From the NCBI RefSeq assembly GCF_964340395.1, contig NC_135553.1, forward strand, positions 26,217,449-26,281,448: DNA of 64,000 bases, given 5' to 3'. The stretch comes from Glandiceps talaboti (Eukaryota; Hemichordata; Enteropneusta; Spengelidae). Made by a program: the position numbers and the translations under genes. Below the pieces are notes generated by a model. That model ran no database searches. It saw nothing but the letters and a program-made list of their open reading frames with translations, and was not told where the DNA came from. How positions within the stretch are numbered: the first letter of the stretch is position 1; each line of letters starts with the position of its first letter. Below are positions 24,870-37,363 of this stretch, in pieces.

Positions 24870-25735
24870 CTTTTCGAAGCTTGGAAATATTACCTCAAAG
24901 GTTATGAATAACCTAAACATTGCCTTAGTATCTCAAGCAATAAACTCCATATCTGCCAGGGGGAAAATCCCAAGGACTCCCTCACCCCCAGAAGTCACTC
25001 ATGCATTCAACCAACAATCGGATGCACCAACAACCTTTTTACTGTCATAATGGTATTAAACTTTTCTTAAATATTTTCACCCTATTCTAATTTGAGATGA
25101 TATTGTCTTTTCAACATGTGAAATGTTTGCCAAGATAGTCTAAAATTGCCTTAATCTCCAAATCTCCCCTACCAATGATACTACCATTAGATGTGCTGAC
25201 CTTTACTACATGTATATAATGATGCCATTTAACTTTTTAAGAACATATTTCAACCCTTAGTGTAAGTTATAAAGAATAGTTTCTGATACTTGCTGTCTTG
25301 TAAAGCATGGATTAAGTTATTGCTTGAAAGGGTCTCAATAGCGTAAATATTGGCTATAAGAGTAAAAAAAACTCCAGGGCAATAGAGGGAGACCCCCTCA
25401 GACCCCCCAATTGAGGTGGACATAATCCCAGTCTCAAGCTCTTCCCCTCTTACTGTCAAGATGCTATCAAAGTATATTTCAAAAGTATTTCAACCCTATG
25501 TAGTTGTTTTTTACATGTTGGTGTTGTCTTGTAAGGCTTGGAAATTATTGTCTGAAAGGGTCTGAATAGTCTCAAAATTGACTTTTCAGGGAAAAAACTT
25601 CCGGGGCTTCTAGGGGGAGACCCCTAGGACCCCCCATGACAGCTGTACATATTCCCTTCTCAAGCTTTCCCCCTACCCTTCACTGTCAAGATGCTATTAA
25701 ACTCCTTTTCAAATATATTTACCCTGTGTAGTCAA
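24870..25735. repeat. diverged ~230-bp tandem repeat, 3-4 copies
   Basis: Copies share TATTTCAACCCT, TTGTCTTGTAA, GAAAGGGTCT, a GGGGGAGACCCC-type C/G palindrome followed by GGACCCCCC, and ACTGTCAAGATGCTAT then AAACT. The left copy is most diverged. The C-rich block is the best-conserved part. Confidence 0.7.
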
Positions 25736-25856
25736 TAATTGTATTAATTATGATAGTACTAACCCGGGATCTTATAAAGTAGATGCAAGACAGTAAAGCA
25801 GTCCACACTGAGTCACGATCAAAAAATACCTGTCACTCATGCGAATATCATATATG

Positions 25857-25956
25857 GAGGGGGGGGGGGGGGGGGGGGGGGTCATCATGTTTTAGAATTA
25901 AGTGATGGGGGGGGTCAGCCTGTTTTGGGTTTTACAGATGGGGGGGGGGGGGGGGT
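25857..25956. repeat. G-run cluster
   Basis: Runs of about 23 G (25858-25880), then G-runs at 25906-25914 and 25939-25955, on the gene-sense strand. Possible quadruplex-forming sequence; also a likely spot for sequencing or assembly error. Confidence 0.85.
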
Positions 25957-26290
25957 CAGTGACTTTTTGTCGGCCCAAGTTAAGAATCCACACCACCCCC
26001 ACCCCCCACCCACCCAGGCTGGAGAAACTGACCGGTCCCTAAGTAATAACTTGCCATCTTTAATATCATCAGTAAGGTCAGGTTGCTGTTTTTTCTGAGG
26101 CATTGATCTTGATTTTTGATCTGATTTAAGAAATGAAAGGTTAGTCATGAGAAAATAGAAGTGAATAGTGCTACCTGTATGAGGTTCAATGTGATGTAGT
26201 TTAAAGTAATTAGTGTGCCTATTTTGCAACATTGTATGCTAATTTGCATTCATTCATGACATTTTACAGGAAACAATCTGAACCTTACAC

Positions 26291-27165
26291 AAGTAATATT
26301 ACTGTGTAGCTTTATTACTGTGGTGCTGTCGTTCTACTCCCATCAATGTATCATAGTACTATAGTATACACAAACAAGTAATATTACTGTGTAGCTTTAT
26401 TACTGTGGTGCTATTGTTCTACCCCCATCAATGTATCATAGTACTATAGTATACACAAACAAGTAATATTACTGTGTAGCTTTATTACTGTGGTGCTATT
26501 GTTCTACCCCCATCAATGTATCATAGTACTATAGTATACACAAACAAGTAATATTACTGTGTAGCTTTATTACTGTGGTGCTATTGTTCTACCCCCATCA
26601 ATGTATCATAGTACTATAGTATACACAAACAAGTAATATTACTGTGTAGCTTTATTAATGTGGTGCTGTCATTCTACTCCCATCAATGTATCATAGTACT
26701 AGAGTATACACAAACAAGTAATATTACTGTGTAGCTTTATTACTGTGGTGCTATTGTTCTACCCCCATCAATGTATCATAGTACTATAGTATACACAAAC
26801 AAGTAATATTACTGTGTAGCTTTATTACTGTGGTGCTATTGTTCTACCCCCATCAATGTATCATAGTACTATAGTATACACAAACAAGTAATATTACTGT
26901 GTAGCTTTATTACTGTGGTGCTGTTGTTCTACTCCCATCAATGTATCATTGAGTATACGCAAACAAGTGATAGTATTGATTTATTGCTGTGGTGCTGGTG
27001 TTCTAGTCTCATCAATTTATCATAGCTACTCTACTAAGTAGAGTATACTCAAACAAGTGATAGACTACCCATATATAGCTTTATTGCTGTGGTGCTGTCC
27101 TACTCCCATCAATTTATTATAGTACTAGAATTACTACACAAACAAGTGCTAGTATACCCGGTAGC
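26291..27165. repeat. 85-bp minisatellite, about 10 copies
   Basis: AAGTAATATTACTGTGTAGC starts units at 26291, 26376, 26461 and 26546 (period 85). Seven to eight copies are nearly identical, and the last three (from ~26950) are diverged and shifted in length. Confidence 0.95.
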
Positions 27166-28432
27166 TTTGTTGCTGTCCTGCTGTCATTTTGCTCCCACCA
27201 GTTTATCCTGAAAATACGAGCGTAAACATTGTGATATTTTAATAATATCGTGTGATATCACAGTAGAAATTGAAATGGCTGGTATACCCATATTGATGCA
27301 GATTTGCAGACATTTTTTGTGATAATTATTCAAATTACACCCATCCTACAACTTAGTATTTAATGACCATTTTATTCAACATAGAGAAAAACTTTCATTT
27401 TATCCTACAGCCAATGTCCTGTCAGTCTCGTTATCGATAAAAGAACTGTACAATTGCTACATATACCATATTACCAAAGGCATTGCAAATGTAAATGAGT
27501 TGGTTACTGCCACAGTTTATATCCCAATTTGAGTTTTACAATAAAACGTTATTACCACATTGAAATCGTGCATGGACTTTTCTGTGCAATTGTACATGAC
27601 AAATATATTTTGTCCCAAATTATGTCCCAAGGTCTTTTATGAATAGGTGTGAAAAAACGCCTATAATTGGGCGTACCGTACTGTGTCACTTTACTGCAGC
27701 TAAAAACCTTCATTACAATTTTACTACCCTTTTACACTTTCTTTGATGGAAAGTATTGCATGCACAATTAATGGTGTTATACTTACCTTCATTTAGTCTT
27801 CATGTTGATCTTTGACATATAAAGGTGACTGCAAAATGTGTATGATATATCGAATTCATGAAAGTTATGACTGGATAATAACACTGGAAAGAGTGGGAAA
27901 TGAGAAATAAGCTGTGATAATAAATAGAGCACAAATCTATAGAGAAAGGATTGAGAAATAACAACTTTGTCAATGACATTATACCTTTGACTTAGAACAG
28001 TTTCTCTGGACTTGTATTTTAAAGTTAGTCTGAACACTATAATAGCATTTAATCATTCTCATTGAAGTTATTCCAAATAAGAAATCAAAATTAGAACTTT
28101 AAAAGTAACAAATAAAGTTTAATAAGTTAAATTAAGGTTATATGGACTGTACCTAATTAACTTGGCTTGCCTAAATATCAAACTACATGGCTGTAATTTT
28201 AAATGGTCTGCAACTAGACACACAAGCGCCAATGTTTTGATGTCTGCTTCGATGTCTGCATCCCACGTCTGCCTGGTGGCAAGTTAGTTCATTTCATTTA
28301 CACAAAATGTAGCAAGAAACTGCATTAATCTGCATTTATTTAGATTTAGTCGATTTAGATGTACTCTTTAAATCATTTTAAATCATTATAACGTTGCCAT
28401 TTTTTTTACAGCCATACTTGTAATTGCAGTAG
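27166..28432. other. intron sequence, nothing recognised
   Basis: No repeat family or exon identified. Confidence 0.5.
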
Positions 28433-28499
28433 CTTTTGATTTATTTCAAATGTGAAGCGCCTATGAGCACTGTCGTGGATATATGGCGCTATATAAATG

Positions 28500-28545
<46 letters not shown>
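28433..28545 (+). mobile_element. SINE/LINE 3' tail ending in (TTA)n
   Basis: GCGCCTATGAGCAC, then GGCGCTATATAAATGTTTA, runs into (TTA)n. GCGCTATATAAAT plus (ATT)n is a 3' end shared by many metazoan SINEs and their L2/CR1-type partners. Only the tail is recognisable. The poly-Tyr and poly-Ile frames here are artefacts. Confidence 0.7.
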
Positions 28546-28600
28546 TAATCAATCTTGCTATCTTAAAGTGAGGCATGAGCAGTTTCTTGTGGTTTCTGCA

Positions 28601-28760
28601 TGGTTGTATCAAACAGAGCCAGTAAACGGTAACTTGTAATGGACTGTATCAAACAGATTTAGTGAATGGTAACTTGTAATGGACTGTATCAAACAGATTT
28701 AGTGAATGGTAACTTGTAATGGACTGTATCAAATAGATTTAGTGAATGGTAATTTGAAAA
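28601..28760. repeat. 40-bp tandem repeat, 4 copies
   Basis: Unit GGACTGTATCAAACAGATTT, then AGTGAATGGTAACTTGTAAT. Exact period 40 at 28641, 28681 and 28721; the outer copies are diverged. Confidence 0.93.
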
Positions 28761-30260
28761 GGGCTGTAAGAATTATTTGACACTGAACAAAGATTTCATT
28801 GTTCGTGATGTTCTCTGTATACAGTGTAGTCCACCTGCTGATATATTTTAAAGTAAAGGTAAAAGATCAATTTTGAAATAATCAGAAAAGATGCTGGAAT
28901 TAACCCAAACAATTCCAGGGGAAAAATATTTTCTGAAATGAAAGGATATGAATTAACTTTAGTTTCATCTCTGAAAGTACATGATATTCAATGCAATTAA
29001 AATTTCTAAAATTAGTAATCAGTTTTTGTTTCCCTTACATTTATGAAGTTTGTGAAATGTGTATTTGTCATGGAATCTGTCAGATTGTAAAGATAACCAT
29101 TAAACCATTTATATGTCCATTCATTTCATATCTTCTCAAGTTTCACTATCAGGAAACATATTGAAATGTGTGAGAATAAAACCGGGAGACAACATAGTTC
29201 AAAATCACATGATTGTTTATTTCACCTTTCATCATGTCTCTGGAAAGGAAGCTAATTCTGTGCACAAAGATATAGGATGAAATGAATAATAGAGGAAATG
29301 ATTAGTCGTGGTATGAACAACAGATATACATAATACAGTTTCCTTTTGTCTAGACTTTTATCTGACCTTGTCTTGTATCTTGTTGCTGTCATCATCTACT
29401 GAACAGATATGCCGGTAATTAGCTAGCCAGCCTCCCTTCCTGGCCACTTTTAATTCTATTCGTACTTTAAAAAGGCTGACAATTCATTTGAAATTTAGAT
29501 GTGGTGTCATCCAGGGTTGTATGAAGTATTGTATTGAGTTAAGTTAATTATATGTCTGAATGGTAAGGCAGTCTAGAATACTCCTCTAGGTTTTATCAGT
29601 TGCTTTTAATTTGGCAAAGGATTGATTGCAGCTGGTGTTTTCCTAAAAGTCATTCTGAGTCACAGTATTGCTTTTTACCAGGGTTTTAGAAACACTGTAA
29701 TATCTGGAGAGATTAGAAATATATCATAAACTGGATTTGTGTGGAAATGAAAATAGTTGAAAATCCCCGAATTTCAAAACTCACACTCTTGGAAAGTTCA
29801 GGAATTTCTAAACATTCCTAGAGACGCCTTAAAATCATGGAATTTCATAGTATTACTAGACCATATGTAAACTGGAATGCCTTCCATAAGGATTGTTGTT
29901 CCTTTATCCTTGGTTTTCATCAACATCTCCAACAGTAAGATATTACAAAATTGCCAAAGACCATTAATAATGAAAATGGCTCATTTGAAATTAAACACTC
30001 TGTTAGCTATACCAGACTTATGTTCTTTGTTATCTCCAATGAATATATCAGATTATGTGAAATTTAAAAGCTTGCAACCTGAAGAAACTACCTAATCATT
30101 ATAATCATCACTGCCAAAAAATCATTAATTATGCAAATGGCTCATTTCAATTCAAAAGTACATGAACAAGCTTTAATGGAAAAGTACATTTTGTCGTCAA
30201 TGTGTGTAGAAAATTAATTTGAAGATTGCATTCATAAGACATTGCTAAATTAGAAATTGA
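28761..30260. other. intron sequence, nothing recognised
   Basis: No exon or repeat family identified. Confidence 0.5.
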
Positions 30261-30989
30261 CTTAACTTGAATGAAGGCTACATTATCAAGCTAAATTAAC
30301 ACACAATTGACTTAACTTGAATGAAGGCTACATTATCAAGCTAAATTAACACACAATTGACTTAACTTGAATGAAGGCTACATTATCAAGCTAAATTAAC
30401 ACGCAATTGACTTAATTTGAATGAAGGCTACATTATCAAGCTAAATGAACACGCAATTGACTTAACTTGAATGAAGGCTACATTATCAAGCTAAATTAAC
30501 ACACAATTGACTTAACTTGAATGAAGGCTACATTATCAAGCTAAATTAACACACAATTGACTTAACTTGAATGAAGGCTACATTATCAAGCTAAATCAAC
30601 ACGCAATTGACTTAACTTGAATGAAGGCTACATTATCAAGCTAAATGAACAGGCAATTGACTTAACTTGAATGAAGGCTACATTATCAAGCTAAATTAAC
30701 ACACAATTGACTTAACTTGAATGAAGGCTACATTATCAAGCTAAATTAACACACAATTGACTTAACTTGAATGAAGGCTACATTATCAAGCTAAATTAAC
30801 AGGCAATTGACTTAACTTGAATGAAGGCTACATTATCAAGCTAAATTAACACGCAATTGACTTAACTTGAATGAAGGCTACACTATCAAGCTAAATTAAC
30901 AGGCAATTGACTTAACTTGAATGAAGGCTACATTATCAAGCTAAATTAACACGCAATTGACTTAACTTGAATGAAGGCTACATTATCAA
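30261..30989. repeat. 50-bp minisatellite, about 15 copies
   Basis: Unit CTTAACTTGAATGAAGGCTA, then CATTATCAAGCTAAATTAAC, then ACACAATTGA. Period is exactly 50. Variants are confined to ACACA/ACGCA/AGGCA and AAATTAAC/AAATGAAC. Confidence 0.97.
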
Positions 30990-31305
30990 AAACAAGACAC
31001 ATACGCCTTGTAATTATCAATGTATCTGTAAATTATATGAAATTTTAAGCTTCCATCCATAAGATAATGTAATTGCCAAAAATTATGAAATTAATTATGC
31101 AGAATACTTATTAAAATTGAAAGCTGCATAAGCTGCATCAACAAGCTTTATTGTACATATGCTCTGTGTCAACAACAATGTATGTGTCAAATTATATGAA
31201 ATTTGAATCTTGTAGTCATAAGATATCCAATTTCTATAAGGTAGGTAATGTTTACACACAAAAAACTACAAGCTGGGAAAAACAGAATTACCTAATTACT
31301 TCACT

Positions 31306-31555
31306 ACACAAACTGATGATGTCATCACATTTATGCTGTTCAAACATATGATGTCACTCACTAACTGAAAATGTCACAGCGACTAATTTTGGCCACACAA
31401 GCTGATGATGTCATCACATTTATGCTGTTCAACATGATGTCACTCACAAACTGAAAATGGTACAGTGACTGATTTTGACCACACAAACTGATGATGCCAT
31501 TGTATTTATAAATGCTGTACAAACAAATACAGTAACATCACTCACAAACTGATAA
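31306..31555. repeat. ~87-bp tandem repeat, 3 copies
   Basis: ACACAAACTGATGATGTCAT, then TTATGCTGT and GATGTCACTCAC, begins near 31306, 31394 and 31481. The third copy is diverged. It lies 200 bp upstream of exon B. Confidence 0.85.
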
Positions 31556-31747
31556 AGGCAGAGTTACTGTAGTATAACTACATGTACTTTTCCTTGGTTT
31601 AAAGATATAATGTGTACTCATTCAAAACTAATGAATTTTGAAATGTTGAAAATTGAGGGAAAAAACTGAAAAAGTACTTGAAAGTCACTAATTGTAACAA
31701 CATAATTTAATAGTGGAAATCACTTATCATACTTCTGTTCATTGCAG

Positions 31748-31831
31748 GAAGAACAAGAAAGCGACAAACCCCCTCCACCAGAGAGCAATGCGGGTCTGCG
31801 ACCAGAAATTCCTTCCCTTCCAAGAAGAGAA
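31748..31831 (+). CDS. BAIAP3: BAIAP3-like exon B (acidic/proline linker)
   Basis: 84 bp, exactly 28 codons, phase 0 on both sides. The acceptor is TTCATTGCAG and the donor GTAGGT. It encodes residues 30-57: a Glu-rich start, a run of four prolines, then LRPEIPSLPRRE. This is the low-complexity linker between the N-terminal block and the helical segment before C2A, and the family varies greatly here. Identity rests on position, phase and the fact that it joins exons A and C in frame. The + strand pentapurine-rich codons and lack of stops are consistent with coding but would not prove it alone. Immediately downstream, from 32034, the intron holds the 46-bp minisatellite. Confidence 0.82.
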
Positions 31832-32033
31832 GTAGGTTGATATTTATTTGTCTTTCCTTCAGCACTGTATGAAATATTACTGGTAAAAACAAGTCAGCTC
31901 TTATCTTTATAACGTTATTGAATTGAGTTCTTGCAAAAGAGAAAACACATTTTGTAAAAGCAAACAACTTGTCACAAGAATCTATTGAATTATTTATCTA
32001 GCTATTTTATTTTGTAGTATGATTTTAAAAATA

Positions 32034-34572
32034 TATGAAACATCCATTTTATGAAAACCGAATGTGGTGTGATAGATAGACTGAAACATCCATTTTATGA
32101 AAACTGAATGTGGTGTGTTAGATAGACTGAAACATCCATTTTATGAAAACTGAATGTGGTGTGTTAGATAGAATGAAACATCCATTTTATGAAAACTGAA
32201 TGTGGTGTGTTAGATAGAATGAAACATCCATTTTATGAAAACTGAATGTGGTGTGTTAGATAGAATGAAACATCCATTTTATGAAAACTGAATGTGGTGT
32301 GATAGATAGAATGAAACATCCATTTTATGAAAACTGAATGTGGTGTGTTAGATAGAATGAAACATCCATTTTATGAAAACCGAATGTGGTGTGTTAGATA
32401 GAATGAAACATCCATTTTATGAAAACCGAATGTGGTGTGTTAGATAGACTGAAACATCCATTTTATGAAAACTGAATGTGGTGTGATAGATAGACTGAAA
32501 CATCCATTTTATGAAAACTGAATGTGGTGTGATAGATAGACTGAAACATCCATTTTATGAAAACTGAATGTGGTGTGTTAGATAGACTGAAACATCCATT
32601 TTATGAAAACTGAATGTGGTGTGTTAGATAGAATGAAACATCCATTTTATGAAAACCGAATGTGGTGTGTTAGATAGAATGAAACATCCATTTTATGAAA
32701 ACCGAATGTGGTGTGTTAGATAGACTGAAACATCCATTTTATGAAAACCGAATGTGGTGTGTTAGATAGAATGAAACATCCATTTTATGAAAACTGAATG
32801 TGGTGTGATAGATAGACTGAAACATCCATTTTATGAAAACTGAATGTGGTGTGATAGATAGACTGAAACATCCATTTTATGAAAACTGAATGTGGTGTGT
32901 TAGATAGAATGAAACATCCATTTTATGAAAACCGAATGTGGTGTGATAGATAGACTGAAACATCCATTTTATGAAAACTGAATGTGGTGTGTTAGATAGA
33001 CTGAAACATCCATTTTATGAAAACTGAATGTGGTGTGTTAGATAGAATGAAACATCCATTTTATGAAAACTGAATGTGGTGTGTTAGATAGAATGAAACA
33101 TCCATTTTATGAAAACTGAATGTGGTGTGTTAGATAGAATGAAACATCCATTTTATGAAAACTGAATGTGGTGTGTTAGATAGAATGAAACATCCATTTT
33201 ATGAAAACTGAATGTGGTGTGATAGATAGAATGAAACATCCATTTTATGAAAACTGAATGTGGTGTGTTAGATAGAATGAAACATCCATTTTATGAAAAC
33301 CGAATGTGGTGTGTTAGATAGAATGAAACATCCATTTTATGAAAACCGAATGTGGTGTGTTAGATAGACTGAAACATCCATTTTATGAAAACTGAATGTG
33401 GTGTGATAGATAGACTGAAACATCCATTTTATGAAAACTGAATGTGGTGTGATAGATAGACTGAAACATCCATTTTATGAAAACTGAATGTGGTGTGTTA
33501 GATAGACTGAAACATCCATTTTATGAAAACTGAATGTGGTGTGTTAGATAGAATGAAACATCCATTTTATGAAAACCGAATGTGGTGTGTTAGATAGAAT
33601 GAAACATCCATTTTATGAAAACCGAATGTGGTGTGTTAGATAGACTGAAACATCCATTTTATGAAAACCGAATGTGGTGTGTTAGATAGAATGAAACATC
33701 CATTTTATGAAAACTGAATGTGGTGTGATAGATAGACTGAAACATCCATTTTATGAAAACTGAATGTGGTGTGATAGATAGACTGAAACATCCATTTTAT
33801 GAAAACTGAATGTGGTGTGTTAGATAGACTGAAACATCCATTTTATGAAAACTGAATGTGGTGTGATAGATAGACTGAAACATCCATTTTATGAAAACTG
33901 AATGTGGTGTGATAGATAGACTGAAACATCCATTTTATGAAAACTGAATGTGGTGTGTTAGATAGACTGAAACATCCATTTTATGAAAACTGAATGTGGT
34001 GTGATAGATAGACTGAAACATCCATTTTATGAAAACTGAATGTGGTGTGATAGATAGACTGAAACATCCATTTTATGAAAACTGAATGTGGTGTGATAGA
34101 TAGACTGAAACATCCATTTTATGAAAACTGAATGTGGTGTGTTAGATAGACTGAAACATCCATTTTATGAAAACTGAATGTGGTGTGATAGATAGACTGA
34201 AACATCCATTTTATGAAAACTGAATGTGGTGTGTTAGATAGACTAGTGAAACATCCATTTTATGAAAACTGAATGTGGTGTGATAGATAGACTGAAACAT
34301 CCATTTTATGAAAACTGAATGTGGTGTGATAGATAGACTGAAACATCCATTTTATGAAAACTGAATGTGGTGTGATAGATAGACTGAAACATCCATTTTA
34401 TGAAAACTGAATGTGGTGTGATAGATAGAATGAAACATCCATTTTATGAAAACTGAATGTGGTGTGATAGATAGACTGAAACATCCATTTTATGAAAACT
34501 GAATGTGGTGTGATAGATAGACTGAAACATCCATTTTATGAAAACTGAATGTGGTGTGATAGATAGACTGAA
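32034..34572. repeat. 46-bp minisatellite, about 55 copies, with internal duplication
   Basis: Unit CATCCATTTTATGAAAACYG, then AATGTGGTGTGWTAGATAGA, then MTGAAA; variation is limited to three sites (Y, W, M). The order of variants in copies 1-18 recurs in copies 20-38 with one extra copy. From ~32250 the sequence matches itself at +920 bp. One copy near 34240 carries a 3-bp insertion (ACTAGTG). Confidence 0.97.
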
Positions 34573-35389
34573 GACTATTCACTTATAATTTGAGTATTCG
34601 TACTATATTATGCAAGACAACTAGGACCATTCCGCAATAATTCTTTCTTCCTTCAGAAAGCAAAATTTTGTGAGGAGAACATTTATAAGAATGACATATA
34701 TGAAAGTTTGTTAATTAAATCAGTTGGATATATGATGATACACAAAGACAAACTCTCTTGGTGTGGTTAACTACAGGGAAATATTGGAGACTAGTACACT
34801 GCCATGCGTTAGGAAAACTGAACTATGAACATTGATGAAAATATTGGTTTCTATGTTTTAATGTGGATTTTAGTACATTTACTTTTATTGCAGAATGAAA
34901 TCTACATAATAAAGATTAAAGAGAGAATAGAATTATAGAGGAATTAAAAAATCCTCTTCCATCATACATATCACAACAAATTAATGAAATCAAAGTTGAC
35001 AAAATTAAAATAGTGGAAGCAGTAGGATTACTAAATAAATAAAGTCTGTTCTAAAAAGCCGAGTGTTTTTTCATAATATACTAAGTGTGTTGAAATATAC
35101 TAAGTGTGTTGTTCTGATGTTTCACACCAAGGAAGTAATTTCACTCTGATTGTTACTCTGTTCGCATAAGCATACAGTAACTATAAATGCCTGGAAAGTG
35201 AATTCTGTACTTTTGAGATCGATTGCTGTAGTCTAGTTACATGTAGTGTAAAGATTGTTGTAAATCAAACACCATATATCTACCTAGTAGGCTACTAGCT
35301 AAATCAATCTCTGAGATTGGAAATATATGTTCTGTATTTTTAGAGTGTACTAATGCCGTTTTCTTTTAATGTGTTTCATTGATTTCCAG
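34573..35389. other. intron sequence upstream of exon C
   Basis: Nothing recognised beyond a duplicated AATATACTAAGTGTGTTG near 35077-35111. Confidence 0.5.
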
Positions 35390-35497
35390 TTTGAATCTCT
35401 CTATGTTGAACTCCTTTATACCATTAAAAACAAAGTTGGTACTACAAGTGATGGACACACACCATATGAACAAGAACTGTTCTCCTATGCCCAACAG
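35390..35497 (+). CDS. BAIAP3: BAIAP3-like exon C (LYVELLYTI helix before C2A)
   Basis: 108 bp, 36 codons, phase 0/0. The acceptor is TGATTTCCAG and the donor GTCAGT. Residues 58-93 begin FESLYVELLYTIKNKVG and end YEQELFSYAQQ. This is the conserved helical segment that precedes C2A in BAIAP3 and UNC13D (pattern LYEEALYTVL, then LLxYLQQ in the vertebrate proteins). It predicts a short amphipathic helix pair. The splice phases match both neighbours. No frame break or unusual codon use is seen. Confidence 0.93.
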
Positions 35498-35825
35498 GTC
35501 AGTATTTGAAGTACACTTTAATAGATGATCAATACCAAGATCTTTTAAACCCTCAAATTGTTGATTTTCCAATCAAAATCCACTAAAACTTACAAATAGC
35601 TTCAGTTGTCTAGACATTTATTGATGAGGATAAATACTGTCTGAGTTTGAACAGAAAGGACTCTGGTACTAAAAGTAGGTACCAGAGACCTACAGAGTTC
35701 CTCAGATTTAGTAATCAAGGGTTTATGTCCAATTTTATGAGCAAGAGGGAAAAAAGTTTATTCTTAAGTACTATCAGAGAACTCCATATTACTGTACAGT
35801 ACCTTAGCACTTTAGTTGTACACCG

Positions 35826-36592
35826 TACAACTTCAGTTTGCACACCTTAGAATTTTAGTTTGTATAACTTAGAACATTAGATTGTACATCTTAGAACTTT
35901 AGTTTGTACACCATAGAACTCTAGTTTGTACACCATAGAACTCTAGTTTGTACACCTTAGAACTTTAGTTTATACAACGTAGAACTTTAGTTTGTACAAC
36001 TTTGAACTTTAGTTTGTACACTGTAGAAGTTTAGTTTGTACACCTTAGAACTTTAGTTTGTACACCGTAGAAGTGTAGTTTGTACACCTTAGAACTTTAG
36101 TTTGTACACCATGGAACTTTTATAGTTTGTACAACTTAGAACTTTAGTTTGTATACCATAGAACTTTAGTTTGTACACCATAGAACTTTAGTTTGTATAC
36201 CATAGAAGTTTAGTTTGTACATCTTAGATTTGTACACCGTAGAACTTTAGTTTGTATACCATAGAAGTTTAGTTTGTACACCATAGAACTTTAGTCTGTA
36301 CACAATAGAAGTTTAGTTTGTACACCTTAGATTTGTACACCGTAGAACTTTAGTTTGTACAACTTTGAACTTTAGTTTGTACACTGTAGAAGTTTAGTTT
36401 GTACACCTTAGAACTTTAGTTTGTACACCGTAGAAGTGTAGTTTGTACACCTTAGAACTTTAGTTTGTACACCATGGAACTTTTATAGTTTGTACAACTT
36501 AGAACTTTAGTTTGTACACTGTAGAACTTTAGTTTGTACAACTTTGAACTTTAGTTTGTACACTGTAGAAGTTTAGTTTGTACACCTTAGAA
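35826..36592. repeat. 22-bp minisatellite, about 35 copies
   Basis: Unit CTTAGAACTTTAGTTTGTAC plus AC, with CCATAG, CCGTAG and CTGTAG variants. A ~145-bp block starting AACTTTGAACTTTAGTTTGT at 35998 recurs at 36361 (+363 bp). Confidence 0.95.
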
Positions 36593-37363
36593 TGTTATAT
36601 GTCAGTTGTTTTTCTCTATAGGTTGTGTGTGGAATTGATTGATCAATCGATTGATAGATCAATTGATCTAATAGCAAACTATCTGAACTTTACCAGATAC
36701 CCCATTTCTGTAAGTGTAATGATACATCAAAATCCTGTTGAAAGGCTAAAAAGGACTAGTGCATTATTTTTTACAAGGTTTAATTTTGGAGTATAGTTTG
36801 GTTTGTAAATTGGACCAACAGATATAATTGACCATTTTGGACTCAGTATGATTGTATGCATGTTAATTAATCAATCAGAATAAAATACATGAAATAAGAT
36901 TATAACAAATATTAAGTCACTAATGTTGCATAATACATCTTGTAAATTAATTCTACTTAGTAAATATAGGCAATGGAAAATATATTCTTCATTGTTGCAG
37001 GAATCAATTAGACAGTAAAATGTTGTTACTTTGGAATGAATATAATAGAAACAAATGTCATGTTTTCATTCATCTACTTAGGACTGTGATCACGCAGTTA
37101 TTTAATTATTCAGCATTGATGTCCTCGCATGACTGGTTAAAATTACAAGTATGGGAAGCTATCTAGATCTGACAGAAAACCCATCATGAACAGTGACCAA
37201 GCTTAGGATATCAACTACCATCAATAGAGACATAGTATTCCACCTGTTTTGAAAATATTAGCACTGAATAATTAAATCATTGCGTGATCAAGGTCTGTAG
37301 TAGATGACAGATAAAAACGTTACATTAGTTGTACATGTACATTACATATAGTAACTATTTTTT
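36593..37363. other. intron sequence with a GATC-rich palindromic patch
   Basis: At 36638-36668 GATTGATCAATCGATTGATA, then GATCAATTGATC, is self-complementary. Otherwise nothing recognised. Confidence 0.45.

Noticed and set aside
36638-36668. GATC-rich palindrome as a possible protein-binding operator
   Set aside because: Simple self-complementary sequence in an intron, single occurrence, no regulatory context.
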